A stretch of DNA of 64,000 nucleotides, taken from Symsagittifera roscoffensis (Eukaryota > Xenacoelomorpha > Acoela > Convolutidae). The stretch is taken from NCBI RefSeq assembly GCF_963678635.1, contig NC_087067.1:1428001-1492000 (forward strand), given 5' to 3'. The notes beneath the pieces are model-generated. The model saw only the letters and a list, made by a program, of their open reading frames with translations, searched no databases and was not told the DNA's origin. Both the position numbers and the translations under genes were made by a program. This document shows, in pieces, positions 40,741-53,802 of the stretch. Positions within the stretch are counted from its first letter, which is position 1, and each line of letters opens with the position of its first letter.

Positions 40741-43700
40741 AAAGGCTGTGGTAAGGTGCGAAACCCCGATTTTATGTTACCCCGATAACATATAGCATTC
40801 ACCATTAGGACAAATTGATGTAAGTTAATATATGCAGCAATCAAAACAAAATAACACTTTTTACTACAAATTTTAATTTGTATTGTTTTGTAACGACCAT
40901 TGTGTGTAATTAATTAAAACAGGCGGAATCAATGTTTCATCCAATTTCGGAGTGTTGAACTGATTTCAAGTTGATTCTAAAAACTTTATATTTATTTAGG
41001 TCAGAGAAGAAATAATTAATCTGTACAGAAAATACATAAAATTAGGCAAGGTTAATTATATAAAATCGGTGCAAAGTTCTTTGTTTTTTTTTCTTTAGTT
41101 GTTTTTTTACGGCGCAAATTTCAGAGTTTGCGCAAAAAGCACGGACCTCAACCTAGGGTTTTTCTATACGTTCTTGACTTTTTTGTACTCTTGTTATCAT
41201 CGATGTGCTGTATGTAGATAACAAACAAATAGTTGTTTTTGCTTTATTCTGGGGCTTATTCTCGTTGTTTCTTGTGGACGGCCTTGTTTTTTTGGGTTTA
41301 GAAAAAAATTTTAAGTTCCGTTTTCGAAACAACAATCATGCAATAAACTTTGATTTTGAAAAGTTTTGAAGTTAGGTCTTTGAAAAAAAAATGTTTTAAG
41401 GTATCTTTTAAACACAATTAAACTTATTTTGTTTGATGACAAACCTTTCCAGTTCCAACCGTGGTTGACCTTCAGAAACAATATTTGTTGAAACTAACAT
41501 CCAGAACTCTGAATTATAAACTTACCGAGGTTCGATCAGCAAAAGTTAACACTTAAGTGTTTTTAGTTTGAATATACTTTTATAGTTTTCGACAATTTCT
41601 TCTATTATTTGTTTGAAAATAGACTATTTAGCGGGTGAGTGACTTGTCGATGATTGTTTGCTGATCTGAATAAAAACAAAAGCAAAAGTGATCCTTTTGG
41701 CGGCAGTTTTGTGAGTCAGAAGTCAACAAAAAAATACTAAAGCTTCATCACTCAATCAATTTTGAGTATTACACCTTTCCTTACTGTTCATTTAAATATA
41801 ATGCTCGATGATCAGTTTTTTGGATCCTTTCCATCCCTAATCTGTGCTAGTTTTTGGACGTAATTCTATGGTTTAATGCATGATGCTACTATGTAAGGTA
41901 TGACAAACAAATCTGTTTACAAAAGTTAGTTTGTTCACCATTTAAAAAGCTTTTTTTTTGCTGTACATATAACCATTGTACAATTAATTGAAAGTTTCCA
42001 ATTGAAATTCGTTTTTGCAAAGCGCCAAAAAAATGAAAAGCATTCTTTGATTAATTATACGTTATTCACGAAAGGTGTTTGATCACTTTCTGCTGATTTC
42101 TGATATGCAAATAACTTTGATGTTTCATCGATGAATCATGGCTGAAACATGGATTCAAAATTTCTGATTCATCCATGAAGCATAGATGCGAAATACCTTG
42201 ATATATCATCTCTGTTTTCACGGTCCCCGTGTCCACCAATCTTCAAAATCTTTAAATAATTGTTAAATCTATTCCAGCCTTCTTATTGATGGCTACGATG
42301 AATTTCGGCCTTCTTATTGACGGCTAACTTAAGATTTTTTGAAATTCTCCAGAACTAATAATTCGGCTATTAATGATTAAAAGAAGCTAAATGAAATTGT
42401 AAAATGAAATTGCACAATGAAATTATAAGCAACCAATAAATAAAATAATTTGCAGTTTTTTAAACAAAACTAACCATTTCCAGACAAATTCATTTGCTCA
42501 AGCCCTGTTACCAGCAAGACTAACCCTCTAAAGCTACCTTTCTATTTGGTTTTGGTTTTTAGCAGTTTTTATACTGCAAAGCTATTTTAACCGTTTGTAA
42601 AGACTTGTAACAAAACTTTGAAAACAAATCGAAAAAATGAAAAAAAAAAAGTGAAATTTACTTCACACATGGATGTGATATAGATGTTTCTTCATTGTCA
42701 CATCAAAGTATCTTAACACTAATGAAATAGATGTGACATCGATGAAACATTGATGTCACACAATGTTTTTTAATAACTGAGGGTAAAAGAATGAATATTG
42801 TTAAAATAGACTAAATCTATTTAATTGTGTTCGTACATCCCTGTAACATGTCAAAACATTGCAATAACAAATATACGGTACTGAATTGCAAAGCAACTTC
42901 AAGCCGGGCTCTTTTTGACCTAAATTTTTAAAATTAGCACGAAAACTTTTTAAAATTGGGCCTTCCATAAAAAAATGCCAGTTTTCGTGACTTTTTGCCG
43001 AGCTTTGGTTTTTCTATTTTTAATTTAACCCAAAAAAGTTGGAAAAAAATGGGTGTTTTTCAATAATCAAATTCATAGTGTAATTCAATCATCTTAGTGT
43101 AGTTCATACATTGAACCCAAAAAAACGTTGTGAATTTACCAGGATCATATACAAATTAAACAAATTGCGAAAATACAAGTATAACAGATTTCAATAGGGA
43201 CAATTATACAATTGAAGCAAAGATTATTTGTTAGTCACATTAATCACTCCCATCAAAACTCCGTTTTTCCACCCTCCTCCTGCAACACAAAATCAGTTTT
43301 GCAAACTTTTTAATCGTTTTTAAACTGATTTTTTATTTTAGGCTGCACAAAAGTGAATGAGCAACGATGAAATAAATTGACGCAGTTGATATATTTTCAA
43401 AAAAAGTACTCCGTACAAGAAAAACCGAATGTTACAAACACACTGATACCAGGAACGCTATTGAAGACAAAGAAAAACTGTGAAAATTCCGCAAAAAAGT
43501 CAAGAAAATTAAAGAACAAGGGGTACTTGATCGCTAACCTAACGTTGATCTAAGCTTGATTTAAAATTGAGGGTCAAAGTCTTATCTATTTTTTGTAAAT
43601 TCTTATTTAATTTGAAACAGTTTGGACTATTGAAGTTGAAATGGTCTGAGTTTTTTCAATTTTTTTGTACAATCGGAATCACGGCTGACTTTACGTTATT

Positions 43701-44208
43701 GTTTCTTCTCAAACCTGTGATTCTAGAAAATTCTCTCATCATTATAAAAACGTCTGCATTTTTTCAACACCCTCTATATACCGGAATGCAACAATGACAA
43801 AGTGTTAGTGCTCAGAAAATTTCCCTTCTAGTATCCGCATTTAAACTTTTGTGGTTCTTAATTTGATGTCCTTCAAAAACTTTTTTTAAAATCTGACAAA
43901 ATCCTTTCTTGCTTTTGTAACCAATTATTTTACTTAATAATCAAGCTTTCCATATAAAAAAAAATCAAACTTGATAAACCTGCTAAAAAAAGTCAAAGAA
44001 ATCGACTGCACTTTGTTGCTTCTTTTAGAAGAACAATCTCGACTTTTGAACGAATCTACTTTTGAAAAATTTTGGTAAAATAGTAAATTTATATATATTT
44101 TTTACAGATAACTAGAAAAATTAATGTAAATTCGTAGATGTATATGTAAATAGATATGTATGTACATAGCAAAAATCTACGTTATGCTTCTAGTACGAGC
44201 AGTTCAAT
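40741..44208. other. AT-rich non-coding stretch
   Basis: No gene recognised. A small direct repeat CCTTCTTATTGA(T/C)GGCTA occurs at about 42278 and 42309. GATGAAACAT/ATGTTTC words are frequent at 42100-42780. Confidence 0.4.
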
Positions 44209-44394
44209 CTATAGTAGCTCTTCTATGCGCTTCTCCACGATAATCGACGATATCATTGTTGTAGCAGAACGTAAGTCCACATAAATTTTCATCTCAAAGC
44301 CATCAATGAACACACTTTCCCATGCAGCTGTCATGTCGATGTCGCAACAATCACTTGTTTTCTGGGCTTGCCGTAGTTCCTTAACATCAATTAC
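44209..44394 (-). pseudogene. Retroelement aspartic-protease remnant
   Basis: A 61-codon minus-strand frame without a start codon: VIDVKELRQAQKTSDCC then SVFIDGFEMKIYVDLRSAT and TMISSIIVEKRIEELL. The VDLRSATTMIS stretch resembles the D-(T/S)-G-A active-site region of Ty3/Gypsy proteases with the active-site Gly lost. Surrounding frames are closed. A remnant only. Confidence 0.35.
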
Positions 44395-45739
44395 TTAGTT
44401 TCGTAGCTTCGTAGTTTTGCAGGTTTCATTGAAAATCAGTTCACTGAGATTGTCTAGCAAAGACAAGACTCTTCAACTTCACAACTGATTGCTCTCCACA
44501 TTGGCTGAGGAAAAATTTGTCTTTGGGACTCAACCCGTATGCGGTCTGTCAACTTTCTTCTCTGATCGTGCTCTTCCGAGGAAAGCAGTCAGCCAAGCCA
44601 TTGCTTCTTCAAGTTTTCAAATTTTCCATGAGTTTTTTTGGTTTTTTAATTTCAAAATTCAAGTCTGGACACCACTTTCGTGGGTCAGTGCTAAACGAAA
44701 AATGACTTTGATTTTAAAAAAAAACTAAGGTTTTATTTTTTAATTACAGTGCATATCAATGGGAAAAGATTCTATGTTGTATTTGACAAACACGATAATT
44801 TGTAAAAGAATTATTATACTAAAACTGATCAGAAAAACCACAGATGTCACAAATTCTAAATCTTATTGTTCAGTTTCATCATAGTTCGAACGTCTTTCAA
44901 CAAAAATTGTTTTGATACAAGAAGCTATTAATGTGGATCAGTGCAAGGCAGAAGATTTGTAAAGAAGATTTTTTGAGATGGATGTTCACCAAAAATTAAT
45001 TGGTATCTATAGTTTTTATCAGTGGGAAAAGCTTACATAAAATAAGGTATGTCGTAAAAAAAATCTAAACCACTTCTCTTTAAAGCACGCAAGCTTCCGT
45101 TGCCCATGAAAGCTCAGTAAAAACAAAACTACAGGACTTTGTCAGACTCAGGGAAGATCTCGAGCCAGTGCAGCTCGGAGGAGTTACCAATGAATCAGTA
45201 GTGGCGTGACAGAGAAAGAACAAAAGTATTCAACGAAAACTTAAACTCAATGCCAATGTGATGGAAAAAAATTGCCCCTTACCCGACATGGAGAAAGTTT
45301 TCTAACAAGGAGAAAAAAAAGTAGCCTCGCACAAACTAAACGTCAAAATGAAAACATTAATGAGGCAAAAAGAAATGTGCATAAAAAACGCTCATCAAGG
45401 ACTGTTCAAGTTGTGTCGACTACTTCAAGGTTCGATGAACTCTTTCTCGATCTTTTAAAACTGCATCGAGAACACATTCAATGAAGTCATAGGCAAGATT
45501 ATCTTCCAAAGTGGCCTGTTTGTCTAGGAAACCTCTCCCGATCAAGACGAAATTCATACTACGGTTTTCAACAAATGTCTCAGAGAAAAAATTTTCACCA
45601 TAAAGGAGACCAAGTCAAATTGAAACCTCTAACAACTAATTCAATTTAGTGTTTTCAAAATCAGCTAAGGAAATCCAGCCCATGATGGGCTCTTTGAGAA
45701 GAATTGAATCATCAAGATACTCGTGAACAACAAAAAATT
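44395..45739. other. Stretch with no clear gene
   Basis: Slightly more GC than the desert to its left. The 45272-45484 frame is basic (KKRSSRTVQ) and could be a decayed gag or RT end of the following element, but I cannot support this. Confidence 0.3.
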
Positions 45740-47820
45740 TACTAATTTTAGGGATTGGCAAATTTCAACGGTTGCTTGGTTCTGAAGTTTGTCACCAAAA
45801 TGCTCACACTACGATCAAAGAAAAAACCAACCCAACAAGTGCTTCCAAGTATCAAACGACCACTCTGCTCAGAACCAGTCGTGCAACCGTACACGCTGGA
45901 CCAAAAAATGACAGTGAACACCGATGCTTCAGAGCAGGAAATTGGTGGGACATCCAGCAATCTTTGTTTCATCAGCTGATCGCAACTACTTCAAGAGAGA
46001 AGGACAAGCTTTGGCAACCCCTTTTGTGGTGACACGACTAAAACCTTTCTTGTTTGAGCGCAAACTCACTCTGTGAACTCACAAAGACTTGCAGTAACTC
46101 TCTGCGCCAGACGGAAAGACACCGAAAACAGCTTCAGCTAGAACAATCAGATGGGCTACTGTGATGACATGATTCAACTACACGCTGAAAAAATGTAAAT
46201 CAAGAGCAGACCCCTCAGGCGTATGCTCTGAGGGAACTGAGCTTTGACAACGAGAAACCAGAAGGGAAGAAAATATGTTTCTATCAGAATGACATCTTCT
46301 TTGCATACAATGGCTGACATCAAAAGCGATCTTCAACCAAATGAGACCTTTCAATACGTCTTTAAACGCATACAAAGCAGGTATTGAATACGATACTTTG
46401 AGGCGGAATCACAATTCAAGAAGGAAGCTGAATCACTGACAAAACGGGAAGGCATCACCTACCGGGGTTTTGTACCGGTAAAATTGCCGAAAATCAAAAG
46501 ACAAAAAATAGACAAAACTCAAAGGACACATTCAGGAATACAGGCAACAGAAATATTACAGAGAATAGCTGTTTGGTGGCATGGTTGTTGGTAGCCTGGT
46601 GCTTGTTGCATAGTAGCTTAGTGCCTGGTGGCTTGTCACGGCCAAGATAGGAGATCTGTCAAGAGAACTTACCAACGCTTGGAAAAACAGTTTCCAAAAG
46701 GCCAGAAGCAGGCATATGGGAGCGAATACATATGGACTGGGTATACATCAATGAGCAACAAAAATTAATGGTTGTTGTTGATTAGGAACTGGCTGTTTTC
46801 AAGCGTTCCCGACTAAGGACAGAAGTTTTAATAGGTCAAGAAGTCTCTGCAAGGTTTCGAATACATAACAGCCTAGTCTCTGACAACGGACCCATGTTTA
46901 TGAGCTGTGATTTCATAGCATGGTGCAAAATAACGTTAAATCACCAAATTGAATCACCGATCTACTACCCACTATCAAATGCACTTGCAGAAACAGCAGC
47001 CAACTGATTAAACAAGCTATAAAGATTTAGAACAAAAACAGATATGTCGTTTTTTTGGGTTCCTCCAACAAATACTAAGACGCAAGCAAACAATTTCGGT
47101 GCAGAGAAAAATTACCAAGTGTTTGTTGGCTGTCTCTGCAAGATTTCGAATACAAAAAAACCCAGTCTCTGACAACAGACCCGAATTTGTGATGAGCGGC
47201 GATTTCAAAGCATGGTGCAAAAAAACAGTAAATCACCAAATTGAAAAACCGATCTACCACCCACTAGCAAATGCACTTGCAGAAAGAGCAGCCCAGATGA
47301 TTAAACAAGGCATAAAGGCTTAGAACAAAAACAGATAAGTCATATTCTATTGGTTACTCCGACAAGTACTAAAAACGCAAACAAACATTTTCAGTGCAGA
47401 GAAAAAAAAATAACAACAGAAATTGCTGTTGGACAAAAATCAGATTAGTTTCCATCATAGATTTTGACGTATTGGACAAAGACACGAAGCACGGTCTGCG
47501 ATTTTTACCATGCGACGTGGGATCAACACCGTCAGGATCTAACTCAATCAACCAGAACGAACATGTGTTCTTGTAAGCGACAACCAGATTCAGATTGCGA
47601 GATGCAGTCAGGAACGTAATACCACCGATGAATTGAGACTCATTGTCGATTACAGTAAAACTCCAGTGCAACTCGAAAACTAAAACAAAATCTTCACGAA
47701 CTCCAAAAACTCAATCTGAACCGGTCTCAGACAAACCCAAACGATCTTAAAATTTCCGCAAATCAAACCAACACTACAGAGATCCTAAACCAACGGATCT
47801 TTGCAGAAAAAGAGGGAAAT
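45740..47820 (+). pseudogene. Ty3/Gypsy RNase H-integrase remnant
   Basis: RNase H-like NTDASEQEIGGTSS (about 45912) is followed by TRLKPFLFERKLTL and an integrase zinc region (THSGIQATEILQRIAVWW, about 46530). The integrase core has EYIWTGY/HMDWVYINEQQ (first Asp, about 46735), SLVSDNGPMFMS (second Asp, about 46880) and NALAETAA (Glu position, about 46985). A C-terminal part (47394-47700) includes IIDFDVLDKDTKHGLRFLP. Frames change often and many stops occur, so it is long dead. Confidence 0.7.
46848..47405 (+). repeat. Tandem duplication inside the Gypsy integrase
   Basis: About 46848-47105 is repeated at about 47132-47405. Shared landmarks: CTCTGACAACGGACCC versus CTCTGACAACAGACCC, then GCATGGTGCAAAA, then AGAACAAAAACAGATA and TTCGGTGCAGAGAAAAA. 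The second copy keeps the Glu codon context (ALAERAAQ) better than the first. Confidence 0.8.
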
Positions 47821-49304
47821 TTTGATAATTTGAGATATCACAGATGTTAAACCTCTTAATCTAAAAGTTTAAAAGAAAAAATATCCAAAGTTACTGGAAC
47901 TGTTGAAGCGTATTGGATAGTTTGAGAAGTACTTCTATGTTTAATATTGTCACTTTATTATCCGAGAGTTTATCCAGCTATCAATTTATGTCAGCCTTGA
48001 TGGACTCTCATGATAACAATCAATGCTATCCATGAATGTGATGTCGTATCAGTCGAATGTATTTTGGTAAATTTTTAATGGAAACAGGAACATGCGAACA
48101 AAAAAGATGTTTATCTCTCATGACATGTCTTAATTTTAGGTATGAACTAAAAAAAACAGCTAAAAATACCAACTATTTTGTCGGTAAGTTATTACTATCA
48201 TTAAAATCAATAAACACTTCATAACAAAATTTTTGCCCTACACCGGTCCAAAACAGGTGGATAATGTCTGAAAACCGGTTTTGTTGAAAGACAAATGAGT
48301 TATGACGGAACTGAATTTTTTAATTCATTTTTCGTGACATCTGTGATGGGCATGATCATATGTAGTTAGGCCATTTTCATACAAAGGATCATGTTTGTCA
48401 AATAATTTTTTTTTGATAACGGTAGCTTAAAAAGAGGTAATCAGTATAAAAATTGCTGATTCCTCACAATTTTTGGTAATTGTTGCTAAGATATTAAATT
48501 TTATTCTTTTTACACATGTTGCTAACTTTGTTTCAAATTTTAAAAACTTAATTTGTCTTTTTGTGTAGTTTCATTATAAGAAAAAACATGATTTATTTGA
48601 AACGTATTGTAGTAGTTTTATAAAGTATAAATCTTTCGATATAGAAAACTTATATTGATGAACGCTTCAATTGTCCAGTTTGATTTTTTCTGAAACCTAA
48701 ATTTCGCAAAAAACTGAATTGGACAAACCATCCAATTCAACGTGTGGGCTTAAGGTAAGCTATGGATATGTCATACATTCGCGGGGCAAAATGTGCTTGT
48801 TTATAGCATTTTTGGATAGTTGCAACATTCTCAAATTCTCCGGGCCTCTTTAAAATCAGATTCTTTCAATGTATATCCAACATCTATACAAAACAATACT
48901 GAAGAAAGGAGAAGAAAAACTGTCTATTTTGAAAGTTATTGACCATATTATTATGGTAGTAGCTAAACACTAGTTATTATAATTGATTTTATGTAATCAT
49001 TTTATAGAATTTTTAAACATGATAATTAAATTTACAGTTTCCTCAAAATTTAATGACAGTTTTCCTCCTAAAAGCTACATAGTTCCGTGAAACGTTTCAT
49101 ATCATGTCCTTCAAAATTTTGGGATTTGGTCATTTGGTTTATCAGGCAACAATTATCTCATCCATGACTTCGCACCCCAGAGCTTCGCACCTCAGAATTG
49201 CATCCCGCTGGTATAGTTAGCGCTTTTCTACTTAAAATTGAGAAATTGGTTATGTCTAGCTTCAAATTTATGCATATCGGAGTCAAGTTTCTATCTTATC
49301 TACA
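47821..49304. other. AT-rich stretch without recognised genes
   Basis: No gene or repeat identified between the Gypsy remnant and the old Polinton remnant. Confidence 0.4.
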
Positions 49305-50190
49305 TTCTTGTTGGCATATCTTGACACATTGAACAGGGGTAAAGCTGGCTCGCATCTATTACAAAGATTGATTTGCGGATATTTGGTAAATCCCTGTTAA
49401 AGTTTTTGTCCACACTAGCTTTTCGCGTAAATACAATTAATAGTCCAGTCGTCATGTTTACTTTAGTTTTTTTGCATTAAATTTTATCACTTTTGCGAAA
49501 ATGGATAGAATATTGGTTGATTGTGCATACCAATATTTGCCAGAATTGAAAGAGTATATCCAAGTTTTTACATATCAATTTTTCTCTAAATACAAAACTG
49601 AACCGTTTTGTGCATTGCTTCGGGGGTTGGAACAACAGCTTTGTTGTTTCAACACTGCACAAAATCTTTACATGTAGTCGTTCCAACTCCCCAAAAGTTC
49701 TTCGGATCAAGTCAAGACTTTGATAAAAAGTCGGTGAAGTAGCTAGAAGTAAAATAATCAAAGTCAATGTGCCAATTCTTATACATTGCTAACGCTCGTA
49801 AAAGAAATAAGTGATCCTTGAAAGATTGCTTTTCTTTGTTTAACAAAAGACAATTTGCAGAAGAACTCATTAGCAAAGGTTCTGGTAAGACAGAGTCCAG
49901 ACACCCCATTCTAAAGTTTTTGAGCAAAGCAGCAGAAACTGTAACGAAAGTAATTAACTCAAATCTCCACTTTATATTCTGACGTTCTTGGGTAACTTGC
50001 TCCGCAATGTCAACTTTTTTCCATTTTGCTCTAAATTGTAGATAAATCCGCTCTCATTTTTACAATCAGGACAAGGAATAACTCCTTCATAACACTTTTC
50101 CAGTGTCGAGCTGCGTCTTAATGAACATACTCGTTTCCACAGTCCTCTCACTGCACTTTCTCGTTTCTACTCAGCGACGAGATCTAAAAA
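49305..50190 (-). pseudogene. PolB remnant, left arm
   Basis: 49310-49690 aligns with intact 17516-17905 (around the first polymerase motif and third exonuclease motif). It then jumps to sequence like 19210-19530 and on to the N-terminal zinc-finger region (to about 50190), so about 1.3 kb including exonuclease motifs I and II is deleted. Many frameshifts. The acceptor-like CTAAAAAAT (TTTTTTAG on the minus strand) at about 50194 is preserved upstream of the conserved NEKV...DCGNEY extension. Confidence 0.75.
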
Positions 50191-50477
50191 ATGGGAGATT
50201 CATTAAGTAACAAAATCAAGAAATAATTCCTTGATAACCGTCAAAGTGGGTAATTTGAAAGGTTCCAAATTTTTATTCAAAAATTTATACTTAATTTGAA
50301 TTTTTTGAAAAAAAGTTTTTTTTCAAGTAGCTATACAATGTATAGAACAATTGATTCCGGTGTAAAAGAAAGTCTGAATAAAATTATTTTTGTTTGCTGA
50401 TGCTTGAAGAGGATTAACCAAATAATTTCGAAATCAACCAATCAGAGATGACCCTTATTAAAAAATAATTTGGAAAA

Positions 50478-50830
50478 ACCTCTAATAAAAACACTTGATT
50501 TTCCTCGAGTTACTCTACGAGAAAAAGAAGTTTCCACTTGATTTTCTAAATGATGAAAAAGAAGCTGACTCCTATTTTTTTTTACAATTTTTTGGACATT
50601 ATGTTGTCCAAAACAAAGTTCTCCGGCTAAGTAAAGGCCTCTTAAGGGAAACTTACTCAATCAAAGATTTTATTTTTATGAACCAAGTACTGAATATCAA
50701 AGCCTCGAACTCACTGCTGAAAAACACCTGATTAGGAAAAAAAAAATTAATTTATCTAGAAAGGTTGGATTAATTAAAAAGTCGTACGATAGTATATAAA
50801 AGACTCTTTTTATACCCTACCCGATTACCC
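50478..50830 (+). pseudogene. 20708-type orphan remnant, left arm
   Basis: Frame pieces with LELLYEKKKFPLDFLNDE and VLRLSKGLLRETYSIKDF match the intact 20708 protein. It breaks after about 80 codons and lacks the C-terminal half. A CCAATCAG box lies just upstream (50438), as in the intact copy; no TGACGTCA array is present here. Confidence 0.7.
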
Positions 50831-51057
50831 CGAGATTCTTGACTCTAGAAATCTGGCTTAAACAGTCCTCTTTCCTTGGGAGGAGGGGAGGGGATCAGCC
50901 AAAAACCCCATCACAATAGATGAAGATGAGGGCTTCTCAGATACAATGACACCTCAAAACTTCCATCCCCAACAAACACCAGCGATGGAGCCTCAACCAG
51001 CTCTCCGTTCGATAAAGAACCTTCAGAATTTTTGGCTGCTCTACAGCTTTTTGATTA
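50820..51057 (+). pseudogene. Acidic orphan remnant, left arm
   Basis: Matches the C-terminal half of the 21831 gene: EIPDS-like start, PSSLGRRG/FPWEE region, ITIDEDEGFSD, PQQTPAMEPQPALRS and a final QLFD before TAA. The N-terminal half and its CCAAT promoter are missing. Confidence 0.65.
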
Positions 51058-51799
51058 AATATTTCTGTAAAAAATTGTTGTTTGTTATTTACTTTGTTCT
51101 TTGTAATTAAAGTATGAGAAATTCAGGGTAAAAGCTACCATTTGATTGAAAAATTAGTTAGAACACAACCTAAATTCGCGCTAAGTTTTATGCACACATC
51201 TTGAGAAACTTGATCAATTTTTGCAAACATAATAGAAAGAATTAGAAAACTTGCACACAAGTAAAAAACCTGATTGTTTTCTGTATTTTTTAAAAAAAAG
51301 TTGAAAGACTTTATTTGCATTTTTTAGAATAAAATGAATCAATTTTTGCATCTTGCAAAAAAAAACTCGAACCGCTTTCGCACTTTAAAATGGAAAAAAG
51401 TGAAAAACGTTTGACATCTTGTTAAAAAATAAAAAACTTTTTGCATTTCGAAGAAAATGTGAAGCACTTTCCGCATTTTTAAAAAAAAAACATAACACCT
51501 TTTCTGTTTTGTAGAACTTGTGAAACACTATTGACATCGTGATGAAAAAAAAAGAAAATTTTTGCTTTTTGCCGGAAAAATTGAAACATTCTTAGCATTT
51601 TGTAGAAAAAAGTGAAATAATTTTAACAGTTTGTCAAAAAAAAATTTAAAAAAATGAAATGTGCTTTGCAGCTTCTTAAGTATCAAGATTAAATATTACA
51701 TCTTGTATACAAAGTTTAAGAGAAGACTGCTAATTTCCTGACAGTTGTGACATATGTTTTTCTATTCAATTTAACATTTTGGTAATTCCCTAAGCATTT
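51058..51799. other. AT-rich spacer of the left arm
   Basis: Equivalent of 22332-23155, again made of TTTTTGCA- and TTGTTAAAA-like words with runs of A; no gene. A similar spacer lies in the right arm at about 54386-54700. Confidence 0.5.
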
Positions 51800-52430
51800 G
51801 AGTAAAATTGGATGAATCATCAGATGTTTTTGATTTTTTTTCATTAAAAAATTCAGTTGATCTCTTTTTTAAAATCCATAACCATCAAAAACAGTCACGA
51901 AATTTTTTTAAATCAGGTTTATTTTTTGAGTATTGTACTTTATCAACTCTTGTCAAAAATGCTGAACCTATAGTTTGTGTGGAAGCTAGTTTCTAGTTAG
52001 AACATAAAAAATGACGTTTGATTTTTTTGCGCAACAGTCTTTTTTTTGCAAACTTTGGCATTTTTCTGCTCTTTACCGTTTCAAAACGTTATGGCAAGCG
52101 TGATCACGTTGCTTGGAAACTTCGCCAGTTGATGAAAGAACATTCCAGTATAATCTGTGTTTGTGCAGAGTCTAAAGACAATCGATGTAAAAGACAATCG
52201 TTTTTTTTAATAGTTGTAAAATTTGATCGAAAGATGAACCAATCAAAATTGTTTGAATCTTACAATATTCCAAAGAACAGTAAGAATCGCGGGTAGAGAC
52301 ACAATAATCATGGGTAACTATAATTTTTTCGTAAAAATCACTAGAAACGGAAATAAATAGCAATTTTCTACAGTCAACTGAATAAAAACTGGGAAGAACT
52401 TGACACAAAGCAGCAGCTATCTCAAGCAAT
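51800..52430 (-). pseudogene. 23156-type orphan remnant, left arm
   Basis: Minus-strand pieces with QVLPSFYSVDCRKLLFISVS and FYEKIIVTHDYCVS match the N-terminal part of the intact 23156 gene. The C-terminal part (KLAST..GSAF) is recognisable near 51970. Breaks near 52200 and elsewhere. Confidence 0.65.
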
Positions 52431-52470
52431 GATTTTTGCTTAGAGCTGTGGATTTATTTAGCAACACTAA

Positions 52471-52493
52471 CACCTACACATTCCCATATTTGG
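52471..52493. promoter_or_regulatory. Conserved promoter module with CArG box, left arm
   Basis: CACCTACACA (52471-52480) followed by a perfect CArG box CCATATTTGG (52484-52493), matching the intact module at 23814-23837. It still sits between the divergent 23156-type and 23991-type remnants. Confidence 0.65.
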
Positions 52494-52589
52494 AAACTTT
52501 ATACAAAAAATTGTTTAACAATTTTATTTCCTTTTATGGTGAATTGAATGACTCATATTGCTTATTTCTATTTTCGTTTAGCCTCAAAA

Positions 52590-53145
52590 TCATTTCTCGC
52601 ATCTGATCAGTTTGATCTTCTTTTGAAAAGTGTACTCAACAAAAGACTCAAAAATATACTCAAAAAATCAAGCAAAAATTGGGAGATTTGTTTTGTCCCA
52701 AAATCCCTACTAGGGGAAATTAACTTTTTACCTTGCTTTCAACTGTTCAAGAAAAATGAATTGGGACAACTTCAAAAATTACAGCAAGTCTATCTCGGTG
52801 AGAAAGAAGGGTAAGCAATCGCGGCAATTAGAAATAGTGTTTTTCACGATGCTGAAAACTTTGGACTCGTTCCTATATTGGAACCCGCTGTTTACAATGA
52901 GTCAACTAGGGACCAGGAGCTTGCCAACTACAACAGAGTGTATGACCTAGAAACTTACAAAAGAGAACAAGTTTTGTCACGATCAAAAAGTACAGTGTTA
53001 ACAAGCCTCCCCACTTTCAGTTTTGACTCATCACTTAAAAAGAGAATAAAGCAATGAAACAAGTTATCTATGTCAACTATACTTTGAACGAATTCAAAGT
53101 ACAGTGATAAATTTGGGAGATTTTATGTTCACTGAGATGTGTAAC
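52590..53145 (+). pseudogene. 23991-type (PC4-like) remnant, left arm
   Basis: Matches the intact gene from its N-terminus to near the end: LLGEINFLPCFQLFKKNEL, QVYLGEKEG then a TAA, DQELANYNRVYDLETYKR, and the C-terminal YTLNEFK...LGDFMFTEMCN. Interrupted by stops and frame changes. It reaches the palindrome centre. Confidence 0.65.
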
Positions 53146-53199
53146 CTTTACCTGAAGATGATGAGGAAGACAACAGACATGCATTTTTGTTCGTTTCAG

Positions 53200-53640
53200 G
53201 CCAGTGAAGTGTCGAATAAGAATTTGAGATCGCTTGTTAACATTGTGTTTCTTGATCGTGACAAAAACTTTTCTTCTATTGTAAATTGCTAAGTCATGCA
53301 CTTTGTTGCATTTGGCAAGCTCCTGGTCCATATGTGATTCCTTGTTAGAAGTGGGCTCCAGAATAGGAAATAGTCCAAGGTTTTCAGCATCTTGAACAAA
53401 ATTATTTCTAACTGCTGTGATTTCTAACTTGCTGTCTTTTTTCGAACTGTCTAACTCATTTTCCTTGAATAGTTGAAAAAAAAGTGTTCAAACAAAAATT
53501 TCTTCTTGTAGGATTTTGGGACCGAGAAAATCTCCCAATTTTTGTTTGATTTATTGAAATCTCAGTTTATCTGGACAAGTGTCTTCTCCTGAGTATTTTC
53601 TCCAATAGGAGAACAGACTCATCAGATGAAAGGAAAAGCT
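53200..53640 (-). pseudogene. 23991-type remnant, right arm
   Basis: Minus strand; has QELAKCNKVHDLAIYNRRKV and VTIKKHNVNKRSQILIRHFT, then diverges at the palindrome centre, so it lacks the last 35 or so codons present in the left arm. The N-terminal part (53460-53640) is broken. Confidence 0.6.
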
Positions 53641-53731
53641 TTTCAGGTTAATTGAAACATGAAGTAAGCATTATGAGTCAACCAATCAACCATAAAAAAT
53701 AGAACTGTTATAGAACTTGTGAGCGGACTTT

Positions 53732-53754
53732 CCTAATATGGAATTGTGTAGGTG
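53732..53754. promoter_or_regulatory. Conserved promoter module with CArG box, right arm
   Basis: CCTAATATGG (53732-53741; CCATATTAGG on the other strand) followed by TGTGTAGGTG (53745-53754), the inverted form of the 52471-52493 module. Confidence 0.65.
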
Positions 53755-53802
53755 TGAATAGTCATATATAACTCCACAATTCTAAGCAAAACTTTTTGTT
53801 CC

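Noticed and set aside
47394-47671. Minus-strand 100-codon frame
   Set aside because: Antisense of the Gypsy integrase C-terminal remnant, which reads sensibly on the plus strand.
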